Assembly: GCA_959019775.1 (NCBI GenBank)
Contig: CAUEPS010000020.1
Span: 1-33,402 of the forward strand
From: an uncultured Collinsella sp.
Lineage (GTDB): Bacteria; Actinomycetota; Coriobacteriia; Coriobacteriales; Coriobacteriaceae
Direction of reading: 5' to 3'
Length of the DNA: 33,402 nucleotides
In this document: positions 26,868 to 33,402 of the stretch, piece by piece
Layout of the letters: every line of letters starts with the position of its first letter
Numbering within the stretch: position 1 is the first letter of the stretch
Position numbers and translations under genes: made by a program
The notes under the pieces: model-generated
Seen by the model: only the letters and a program-made list of their open reading frames with translations
The model's database searches: none
Told to the model about the DNA's origin: nothing

Positions 26868-27812
26868 ATGCCCGCGCTCATTACGCATCATCTGTTTGGC
26901 GAGGAAAGCATCGACCGTCTTCCGCAGGGCGTTATTACGTCCGACGAGGAGCGCATCGCCTTTATCCTGGGAAACCAAGGTCCCGACCCGTTTTTCTTCC
27001 ACATGCTCACGCCGCGCATCTCCGACTGCATGTCGCTTGCTCAGGTCATGCACCGCTCGCGCATGTCGCGCCAATTCGCGTGCCTGCGCGACGGCGTGTC
27101 GCACCTGCAGCCGCGCGATGCCAATCTGGGTCGCGCCTTTGCGCTGGGCCTGCTGTCGCACTATGTGCTCGATCGCAATGCCCATCCCTTTGTCTACGAG
27201 CAGCAGTTTGGCATTGTCGAGTCCGATCCCGAGCTCGAGGCTTCGGGCAGCCAAGTTCATGCCGTGCTCGAAAGCGACCTGGACGTGCTGATGCTGCAGC
27301 TCAAGCGCGATGGGGCTACGGTCGAGGATTATCCGCCGGCGGGCGAGATCGTCACTACCGACCGCATCAATCGCGTTGCCGGTGTGCTGATGAGCTATGT
27401 TGCCGGACGTGTGTACGGCATCGATATCCCGGTGGGAGAGTACGGCGGCGCCGTAGCCGACATGCAGCTGCTCTACCGCACTATCGAGCCCGCCGGTTCG
27501 GCCAAGACGCGCGCGATTGCCCTGCTCGAGGGCTTGGTGCACGATTATTCGCTACTCGACGGCCTTGCGCACCGCGTGACGACCGAGTTGCCCGAGCGTA
27601 CCGGCAACCTGGGCCACTTGGCATGGAAGAGCCCCTTTACCGATGAAGTCTCGACCGAGAGCTTCCCCGAGGTCTTTGACCGCGCACTGCTCGATTACGA
27701 GCTCACCGTCGCCCGCTTTATCGAGACCGGCGATATGGAAGCCGTGACCAACCACGTCAATTACAGCGGTCGCGTGCTCGGCGCCGACGAAGAGTTCGAC
27801 CGCGAGGAGTAG
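26868..27812 (+). CDS. Zinc-dependent phospholipase C-like protein
   Basis: A 314-residue protein of the PF00882 (Zn_dep_PLPC) type. It begins MPALITHHLFGEE, with H7/H8, then GNQGPDPFFFH (D40, H45) and LGLLSHYVLDRNAHPF (H98, D102, H106), residues that place zinc ions in the helical phospholipase C fold. Unlike Bacillus and Clostridium secreted enzymes, it has no signal peptide, so it is likely cytoplasmic. Its substrate could be a phospholipid or another phosphodiester. It sits between a LytTR regulator and a UMF1 transporter on the same strand, each with its own spacer of ~90-100 bases. AAAGGA lies seven bases before the ATG. The family is supported by motif layout; lipid activity is not shown. 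Confidence 0.8.
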   Translation: MPALITHHLFGEESIDRLPQGVITSDEERIAFILGNQGPDPFFFHMLTPRISDCMSLAQVMHRSRMSRQFACLRDGVSHLQPRDANLGRAFALGLLSHYVLDRNAHPFVYEQQFGIVESDPELEASGSQVHAVLESDLDVLMLQLKRDGATVEDYPPAGEIVTTDRINRVAGVLMSYVAGRVYGIDIPVGEYGGAVADMQLLYRTIEPAGSAKTRAIALLEGLVHDYSLLDGLAHRVTTELPERTGNLGHLAWKSPFTDEVSTESFPEVFDRALLDYELTVARFIETGDMEAVTNHVNYSGRVLGADEEFDREE

Positions 27813-27913
27813 GGCTCGTGCGTGCCCCTTTGCCGAATCCTTACCGGCGCCTCTGGACAATTGGGGTACGATGAACTAACTGCATATCGGGCGAATACGA
27901 AGGGGCCCTGTCC

Positions 27914-29164
27914 ATGAAATACACCAAGCTCGAGCGTAACTGGGTTATGTACGATGTGGGCAACTCGGCCCTCGTGCTGCTCAATACCTCGGTGGTGCCC
28001 ATCTACTTTAACGCCATCAATACCGGTGCTTCCTCGGCAGACCTGGTGGTCGCCTGGGGCAACGCGCAGACGATTGCCTCGCTGGTCATTGCCATGCTCA
28101 TGCCCATTCTGGGCGCGCTTGCCGATTACGCCGGCAACAAGATTAAGTTCTTCTTGGGCTTCTTCCTCACGGGCCTGGTTCTTTGCCTGGCGCAGGCTAT
28201 CCCCATGTCCGCCATGGCATTTTTGACCGTGTACGTGCTGTGCACCATCGGCCTTAACTCTTCCATGACGTTCTACGACGCTATGCTGCCCGACATTACC
28301 ACCGACGAGCGCATGGACGCCGTGTCCAGCTCGGGCTATGCCTGGGGCTACATCGGTTCCACCGTGCCGTTCATCATCTGCCTGGCGCTTATCATGGGTG
28401 GCCCCGCTCTTGGCGTCCCCACCATGCTGGCAACGCGTCTGTCGTTTGTCATCACCGGTGCCTGGTGGCTCATCTTTACCCTGCCGCTCATTCGCACCTA
28501 TAAGCAAAAGTACGGTCGCGAGCGCGGTCCCCAGGACACCATCGGCCACATCGTGGGCGGCGTGTTCTCCGAGGTCGGACACACCATGCGCGAGATCGCC
28601 CACAACAAGACCGTGCTGGTCTACATGATCGCGTTCTTCTTCTACATCGACGGTGTGCACACGGTCATTTCCATGGCAACCAGCTACGGATCGGCTCTGG
28701 GCATCGACTCGACCCAACTGGTGCTGGCGCTGCTCGTTACGCAGTTTGTGGCCTTCCCGTCCGCCATCATCTACGGCAAGCTCGCCGGTCGCGTGGGCAC
28801 GCTCAACATGATCATGGTGGCCGTCGCCGCCTACATGGGCATCGTGCTCTTTGCCGCGTTTTTCTTAAAGACCGCCTTTGAGTTCTGGGTGCTCGCCATT
28901 TTGGTCGGCTTGTTCCAGGGTGGCGTGCAGGCGCTGAGCCGCAGCTATTTTGGCCGCATCATCCCCAAGGAAAAGTCCAACGAGTACTACGGCTTCTTCG
29001 ATATCTTTGGCCGTTACGCAAGCGTTATGGGCACCTTCCTGGTGTCGGTTGTCACCTCCCTGACCGGCAACCCGTCGCTGGGCGTCCTTTCTATTGGCGT
29101 TCTGCTGGTTGTTGGCTTTGTGCTGCTGGTCCGTCTGTCCCGCATGACTCAGGCGGCGGCGTAA
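27914..29164 (+). CDS. UMF1-family (Atg22-like) MFS transporter
   Basis: A 416-residue membrane protein with about 12 helices in two halves. The start MKYTKLERNWVMYDVGNSA and ADYAGNKIKFF in loop 2-3 are the pattern of the bacterial UMF1 group (related to the yeast vacuolar effluxer Atg22). Then DAMLPDITTDERMDAVSSSGYAWGYIGS and QALSRSYFGRIIPKEKSNEYYGFFDIFGR are the family's conserved loops. The yeast relative exports amino acids from the vacuole; the bacterial substrate is not settled. AAGGGG lies about nine bases before the ATG. A TACGAT (27867) may be its -10. A terminator follows 125 bases downstream. Confidence 0.93.
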   Translation: MKYTKLERNWVMYDVGNSALVLLNTSVVPIYFNAINTGASSADLVVAWGNAQTIASLVIAMLMPILGALADYAGNKIKFFLGFFLTGLVLCLAQAIPMSAMAFLTVYVLCTIGLNSSMTFYDAMLPDITTDERMDAVSSSGYAWGYIGSTVPFIICLALIMGGPALGVPTMLATRLSFVITGAWWLIFTLPLIRTYKQKYGRERGPQDTIGHIVGGVFSEVGHTMREIAHNKTVLVYMIAFFFYIDGVHTVISMATSYGSALGIDSTQLVLALLVTQFVAFPSAIIYGKLAGRVGTLNMIMVAVAAYMGIVLFAAFFLKTAFEFWVLAILVGLFQGGVQALSRSYFGRIIPKEKSNEYYGFFDIFGRYASVMGTFLVSVVTSLTGNPSLGVLSIGVLLVVGFVLLVRLSRMTQAAA

Positions 29165-29242
29165 GGCAACCGGGCTCAGTACAGCAATTGTGCCTATCTG
29201 CAGTACTCTTTTGGAAGTAGCCGCATAAATCATTCTGACTTC

Positions 29243-29324
29243 CGGACAATGTTTAGCCCAAGTGGGTATGATGGAACCAGCTAGGTCGCGGGGCGTCGCC
29301 TGTGTTTGGCGGCGCCCCGTTTTT
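29243..29324 (+). terminator. Promoter-then-terminator leader before the glycosyltransferase gene
   Basis: CGGACA (29243-29248) and TATGAT (29267-29272), 18 bases apart, make a candidate promoter. Directly after it, CGGGGCGTCGCC (29289-29300) pairs with GGCGGCGCCCCG (29308-29319) and is followed by TTTTT. The hairpin is a strong terminator for UMF1 transcripts, yet lies in the leader of the next gene, only about ten bases before its GGAGGG. Confidence 0.7.
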
Positions 29325-29346
29325 GTGTTGCAAGGAGGGTAAAGGT

Positions 29347-30534
29347 ATGAACGCCACGGTTGTGATCCCAACATATTGGGCGGGCGATGATACCCAAGCA
29401 AACGCTCCCGGCACCTACGATCACTCGACGTCGCTCAATGCCGCCAACCCGGAACTCGATCGCTGCCTGACTTCGCTCGAACAGGTGCGCGACATTCCGC
29501 GCATCATTCTTTTGGTGGTCTGTCCGGTTTCTGCCACGGCCGACGTATCCCATCGCGTACACGAAATCGTTAATGCGCATCCCACACTTAAGGTCACCAT
29601 CGTTACCAATACTCAGGCTTCGCGTGTTGCCGACCGCGTGGCACAGATTGCGCCCAAAGGCTCGGGCGAGTGCGTGAGCCTGCGCGGCTACGGCGCCATC
29701 CGCAACATGGGTCTTGCCTGCGCGGCGGTGCTGGGGCACGACGCGGTTGTGTTTTTGGATGACGACGAGACCGTCATCGATGCCGACTTTATGAAGCGTG
29801 CGACCTATGCGCTGGGCCAACAGACGCGTCAGGGCCTGCCGATTTTAGTCAAGAGCGGATACTTTTACGATCGCGACGGGTCGCCGCTGGCTCCCACGGA
29901 CAAAGCGGGCATTTGCCATCGCTGGTGGACCAAGCGTATCGAGTTCAATCGCTGGATGAAAAAGGCGCTCTCGGGCACCCGCATCTCGCGCTCCAATTAC
30001 GTGTGCGGCGGCCTTGTGGCCCTGCACGCCCGCGCCTTTACGCGCGTGGCCTTCGACCCGTTTATCACCCGCGGCGAGGATCTGGACTATCTCTTTAACA
30101 TGCGCATGTTTGGCTACGACGTGTGGTTCGACAACGAGTGGACCGTACGCCACCTGCCGCCCGAGTCCGAGAAGCACTCACCGCGCTTTATGCAGGACGT
30201 TTACCGTTGGTACTACGAGCGGGCCAAGCTGACGTTCGCTGCGCACCAAAAGGAGCTCATTCCGGTTACGGCCGCATCACTCATGCCCTATCCGGGTCCG
30301 TGGATCTCGCGCGAGCTCGACGACCGCGTGCGCAAGACCGCCATGGTTCGCAGCATGTTTACCCGCGAGCACGAGGGATATCTGCGCATCTGGCGTCACG
30401 GTATTGACGAGGCCAAGACCTATGCCCGCCAAAACGCCGCAAGCTACCTGCGTTTTCAGAGTTTCTGGCCCAAGATCATGGACGAACTTTGGCGCGACGC
30501 ACAGCTGATTAGCATCCTGGAGGGGGCTGAATGA
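29347..30534 (+). CDS. Family 2-like glycosyltransferase
   Basis: A 395-residue cytoplasmic protein with a GT-A fold. It opens MNATVVIPTYWAG, has VFLDDDETVID (DDD at 138-140, the metal/nucleotide site) after 'GYGAIRNMGLA', and ITRGEDLDYLFNMRMFG (E243, D244) as the likely catalytic acidic pair. The C-terminal ~130 residues are helical and lack membrane segments. It should transfer a sugar from a nucleotide donor to an acceptor unknown here; synthesis of a surface glycan or glycolipid is plausible. GGAGGG lies eight bases before ATG 29347. Its stop overlaps the start of the next histidine kinase gene (ATGA), an unusual coupling of a transferase to a sensor. Confidence 0.88.
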   Translation: MNATVVIPTYWAGDDTQANAPGTYDHSTSLNAANPELDRCLTSLEQVRDIPRIILLVVCPVSATADVSHRVHEIVNAHPTLKVTIVTNTQASRVADRVAQIAPKGSGECVSLRGYGAIRNMGLACAAVLGHDAVVFLDDDETVIDADFMKRATYALGQQTRQGLPILVKSGYFYDRDGSPLAPTDKAGICHRWWTKRIEFNRWMKKALSGTRISRSNYVCGGLVALHARAFTRVAFDPFITRGEDLDYLFNMRMFGYDVWFDNEWTVRHLPPESEKHSPRFMQDVYRWYYERAKLTFAAHQKELIPVTAASLMPYPGPWISRELDDRVRKTAMVRSMFTREHEGYLRIWRHGIDEAKTYARQNAASYLRFQSFWPKIMDELWRDAQLISILEGAE

Positions 30535-31874
30535 TCGACCGCCGCGCCCAGCGCGATAATTCAATTTCAATCTTTCGCATCATCGCCGTTGTCTGCGCCG
30601 TTTGCGTGTTGGCGTACTTTATCTTTGCCCTGGCGACTGGCATTGAGCCGATTGCCACGGTGGTCGCCTGTGCGTTGCTGTGCATCTTCCTGTGCATCTT
30701 TATCTATTTGACGCTCAATCCCGATTCGGTGCGCTCCCAGTACACCGAGGAGACGCTCTCGGTTGCCTCGGCCATGCTCGAGGACATTAAGGGCGGCCTG
30801 ACGCAGGAATCAGCGCTTTTGGTGTGCCGGCGTATCCTGCCCGAGACACGTGCCATGACCGTTGCCATCACCGATGAGAGCAACGTGCTGGCCTGCGCGG
30901 GCGAGTTCGAGGAAAAGCTGCTGCCCGATTCGCCCATCCACACGCTCGCCACGCGCTACGTCATTGAGCACGGCATCGTGCAGTCGTTCAACCGCGTGGT
31001 GGACGTGGTGGGTTCGGATGGCTCGCACAACCAGGTTCCCGCCGGTATCATCGCGCCCATCAAGGTGGGCGACCGTACCGTCGGCACACTCAAGTTCTAC
31101 TACAAGACCCCGCGCGCCGTCGACCGTACCCAGTATGCGCTCGCCTCGGGCTTTGCCGAGATCCTGTCCACGCAGCTCGCCATCCACGAGCTCGAGGTGC
31201 AAAAGGAGCTCACGGCCCGTGCCGAGGTTCGTGCCCTGCAAGCGCAGATCAATCCGCACTTTCTGTTTAACACGCTCAACACCATCGCGTCGTTTACGCG
31301 TACCGACCCGCTGCGCGCCCGCGAGCTGCTGCGCGAGTTCTCCTCGTTCTATCGCGCCACGCTCGACAACTCGGGGTCGCTTATCCCGGTCTCGCGCGAG
31401 GTTGCCCAGACCAAGCGCTACCTGACGTTTGAGAAGGCGCGCTTTGGCGAGGACCGCGTACTGGCGACCTTCGATGTCTCCGAGGATGTCGAGGACACGT
31501 TGGTCCCGGCCTTTGTAATCCAGCCCATTGTCGAGAACGCCGTGCGGCATGGCATGGGCGATGGCGATGCCCTGCAGATCGATGTGACCGTCCATCAAGA
31601 CGGCGACGACGCAATCCTGATTGCCGTGGCCGACAACGGCGTGGGCATGGACGAGGGTACCGCCGCCAGGCTGTTTGATGAGCGCTCCGCCCGCCCCGAT
31701 GCCAGTTCCCCGCAAGGCGGCGGCGCCGGCGTGGCCATGCACAATATTTCTGAGCGCATCCATCGCTTTTATGGACCGCACTCTTATACGCGCGTCGAAT
31801 CGGCGCCGGGCAAGGGCACCAAAGTGCTCCTGCATCTTGATTTGTCAGAGAGCATCTTTGACATTCAAGAGTAA
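30531..31874 (+). CDS. LytS-type sensor histidine kinase (paralogue of the one at 24618)
   Basis: A 447-residue sensor with the same layout as its paralogue: two membrane helices (about residues 14-34 and 39-61), GAF-like domain (~75-215, ending ALASGFAEILSTQLA), phospho-acceptor in QINPHFLFNT (H243), ENAVRHGMG N-box, ADNGVGM and GGGAGVAMHN. The shared ending ALASGFA-x-x-x-STQLA shows descent from a common duplicate. It starts at ATG 30531, four bases inside the glycosyltransferase gene with GGAGGGG before it. The LytTR gene follows after 72 bases. The signal may relate to the glycan made by the coupled transferase; this is inference only. Confidence 0.93.
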   Translation: MIDRRAQRDNSISIFRIIAVVCAVCVLAYFIFALATGIEPIATVVACALLCIFLCIFIYLTLNPDSVRSQYTEETLSVASAMLEDIKGGLTQESALLVCRRILPETRAMTVAITDESNVLACAGEFEEKLLPDSPIHTLATRYVIEHGIVQSFNRVVDVVGSDGSHNQVPAGIIAPIKVGDRTVGTLKFYYKTPRAVDRTQYALASGFAEILSTQLAIHELEVQKELTARAEVRALQAQINPHFLFNTLNTIASFTRTDPLRARELLREFSSFYRATLDNSGSLIPVSREVAQTKRYLTFEKARFGEDRVLATFDVSEDVEDTLVPAFVIQPIVENAVRHGMGDGDALQIDVTVHQDGDDAILIAVADNGVGMDEGTAARLFDERSARPDASSPQGGGAGVAMHNISERIHRFYGPHSYTRVESAPGKGTKVLLHLDLSESIFDIQE

Positions 31875-31946
31875 AATAAAAGGCTATGGGCTCAACGCCG
31901 AGCGGCGGATGCCCAGCGTAGTTTGTTGACGAAAGGTTTAATCCCT

Positions 31947-32663
31947 ATGCTGCGTGCGATGATTGTGGATGATGAGGCCCCGGCCCGTTCGGAACTTCGC
32001 TTCTTGCTCGAACAGACGGGCAAGATCGGCACGATCACTGAGGCGTCGAGCGTCCGCTCCGCCATTGAGATGCTGATGGAAAGCCGCGTCGATGTCGTAT
32101 TTCTCGATATCTCGATGCCCGGCGCTTCTGGCCTGCAGCTTGCCGAGGCACTGCATAAGCTTAAGAATCCGCCGGCGATTGTGTTTGTGACCGCGTATAG
32201 CGATCATGCCGTCGAGGCGTTCGACGTTGATGCCGTCGATTACCTCATGAAGCCGGTTGAGGAGGCACGCCTGGATCGCGCGATCGAGAAGGTCATGCAG
32301 CACGCTAAGCCCGTCACGGACAGCAAAGCCACCATCGAGCGCATTCCGGTGGAAAAGGGCGGCCGTAAGGTCCTCATCCCCGTGGATGACATTCGCTTCA
32401 TCATGGCCAAGGACGATTACTCCTGTATCTATACCGTCGATGATCGTTTTCTATCGACGACTTCGTTGGCGCAGTTCGAGGCCAAGCTTTGCGACTTTGG
32501 CTTCTTTCGCGTTCATCGTCGCTATATCGTCAACTTGGCGTGCGTCACGGATGTCGAGACGGTGCCCTCGGGCGCTATCCAGCTGGGCATTACGGGCGTC
32601 GACGAACGGGTGCCGGTCTCGCGCCGCCGCGTCGTGCCGCTCAAGAAGGCCCTGAGCCTCTAG
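31947..32663 (+). CDS. LytTR-family response regulator (second)
   Basis: A 238-residue regulator. Receiver domain with DDE (8-10), D54 (FLDISMPG), VTAYS and LMKPVEE; LytTR domain from ~135, with IPVEKGGRKVLIPVDDIRFI and RVHRRYIVN. I start at ATG 31947 (GAAAGG upstream, a rather long spacer); a TTG at 31923 adds eight residues before that site. It pairs with the sensor before it and is clearly homologous to the regulator at 26042, with similar signature and length. A terminator follows at once, ending the glycosyltransferase-sensor-regulator operon. Confidence 0.95.
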   Translation: MLRAMIVDDEAPARSELRFLLEQTGKIGTITEASSVRSAIEMLMESRVDVVFLDISMPGASGLQLAEALHKLKNPPAIVFVTAYSDHAVEAFDVDAVDYLMKPVEEARLDRAIEKVMQHAKPVTDSKATIERIPVEKGGRKVLIPVDDIRFIMAKDDYSCIYTVDDRFLSTTSLAQFEAKLCDFGFFRVHRRYIVNLACVTDVETVPSGAIQLGITGVDERVPVSRRRVVPLKKALSL

Positions 32664-32670
32664 CACACTG

Positions 32671-32718
32671 GCCCCGCAGCCCTGTAGACCAATTGTCTGC
32701 GGAGCCGTGGGGCTTTTT
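32671..32718 (+). terminator. Rho-independent terminator after the second LytTR gene
   Basis: GCCCC-GCAG (32671-32679) pairs with CTGC (32697-32700) and GGGGC (32709-32713) with a bulge between, followed by TTTTT (32714-32718). Confidence 0.7.
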
Positions 32719-32754
32719 GTATATACGTCGAATCGGTTTTGCAGAAGGGATCCC

Positions 32755-33222
32755 ATGAACAGTGCAAGCGCCAAGCGCATCGACATCATCTCGGACACCC
32801 ACGGCTATCTTTCGCCCGCGCTTCTGGACGAGCTCAAGGGCGCAGATCTGATCATCCACGCCGGAGACCTCACCTCAGAGATGGATTACGAGCATCTATG
32901 CACCATCGCCCCCGTGCGAGCGGTCCTAGGAAACAACGACTACTACCGCGACTACGGCCCGGATGTAGACCGTCTGGCCATCTTCACCTACGAAGGCCTC
33001 AAATTCGCCGTAGCCCACTACCGTGAAGACCTTCCGGTGGGATCCGTAGACGTAGCCATCAACGGTCACACCCACGTAACCAAAGAGGCCCAAGTAGGCC
33101 GCTGCCTGGTCCTCAATCCCGGCAGCGCCAGCTACCCCAGAGGCACCAGAGGCCCCACCATGGCCAGAATGCTTGTCAAAGACGGCAAGATCCTGAGCAC
33201 CAAATTTATTGACCTGGAGTAA
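32755..33222 (+). CDS. YfcE/MJ0936-type metallophosphoesterase
   Basis: A 155-residue enzyme of the small calcineurin-like phosphoesterase group. Metal ligands in order: D14 and H16 (SDTHG), D38 (HAGDLT), N60 (GNND), H88 and H105/H107 (NGHTHV). Relatives hydrolyse phosphodiesters such as bis-p-nitrophenyl phosphate or cyclic nucleotides in vitro; the natural substrate is unknown. The length is at the family norm. I start at ATG 32755 with AGAAGGGA upstream; the open frame before it crosses the previous terminator. It is transcribed alone and followed by its own terminator. Confidence 0.92.
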   Translation: MNSASAKRIDIISDTHGYLSPALLDELKGADLIIHAGDLTSEMDYEHLCTIAPVRAVLGNNDYYRDYGPDVDRLAIFTYEGLKFAVAHYREDLPVGSVDVAINGHTHVTKEAQVGRCLVLNPGSASYPRGTRGPTMARMLVKDGKILSTKFIDLE

Positions 33223-33230
33223 CCGCAACA

Positions 33231-33266
33231 AAAACGGGGGATGCAGATCGCATCTCCCGTTTTTCT
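33231..33266 (+). terminator. Rho-independent terminator after the phosphoesterase gene
   Basis: AAAACGGGGGATGC (33231-33244) pairs with GCATCTCCCGTTTT (33250-33263) with one G-U pair and is followed by T. The remaining 33267-33402 contains short GC dyads (CCCCG...CGGGG, CGCCG...CGGCG) and no gene that I can support. Confidence 0.85.
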
Positions 33267-33402
33267 TTGAGCCAAAGGCAGAGTCCCAACAAGAACCTAA
33301 GACAACCCCGCCACGGAGAACGGGGTCGCCGAGCCGCGAAGCGGCGAGCAACAAGAACTGGTTGAACATAGTGACGGCAGGGAGGGTCTCCGGGGCTGGG
33401 GG

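Overview
The window looks like chromosome of a high-G+C Gram-positive gut anaerobe of the class Coriobacteriia, most likely Collinsella or a close relative. This rests on strongly G/C-ending codons, a single-polypeptide pyruvate:ferredoxin oxidoreductase, actinobacterial FhaA-type and Ser/Thr-kinase genes, paired LytS/LytTR systems, a UMF1 transporter, and many GC-rich intergenic hairpins. The genus is an inference from gene content; no rRNA gene is present to test it. I see no tRNA, rRNA, CRISPR array, transposase or phage gene.

Layout. (1) 1-3269, minus strand: the N-terminal part of an FhaA-like protein, overlapped by a membrane Ser/Thr kinase, then a YcxB-like membrane protein. (2) 3385-7616: the replication/repair block dnaX - ybaB - recR, split by an AT-rich orphan gene on the opposite strand (5872-6342) and an AT-rich intergenic stretch carrying a perfect palindrome. 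(3) 7860-11542: a tight three-gene module: a membrane-anchored extracytoplasmic protein with a Ser/Gly linker, a second membrane Ser/Thr kinase, and an FHA protein. It is preceded by a repeated 15-bp motif and a terminator hairpin sitting directly before the ribosome binding site. (4) 11561-15698: a 21-bp-arm inverted repeat, a long leader, the large PFOR gene, and a nested 29-bp-arm hairpin after it. (5) 15770-18480: small hairpin repeats, an AAA_14/DUF4143 ATPase behind three direct repeats (probably acquired), and a DUF3830/helical-protein gene pair. (6) 19083-24500: carbamate kinase, a C39-like peptidase on the minus strand, and an APC permease with an amidohydrolase. (7) 24618-32663: two paralogous LytS-type kinase/LytTR regulator pairs bracketing a zinc-dependent phospholipase C-like protein, a UMF1-type transporter and a glycosyltransferase. 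(8) 32755-33222: a YfcE-type phosphoesterase, its terminator, and about 135 bases without a gene.

How the parts may work together. PFOR and carbamate kinase fit an anaerobe making acetyl-CoA, reduced ferredoxin and ATP from amino-acid or nitrogen-compound breakdown; the permease-amidohydrolase pair may supply a substrate. Two separate kinase/FHA loci suggest extensive phospho-Thr signalling at the envelope. The two GAF-type LytS/LytTR pairs probably sense small molecules or membrane state and may control the transport, lipid and sugar genes lying between them.

The best candidates for something undescribed are the 7860-11542 sensor-kinase-FHA module with its leader, the shared CATTYGTTGYRCAWC motif, the three direct repeats before the ATPase, and the interruption of dnaX-ybaB-recR.
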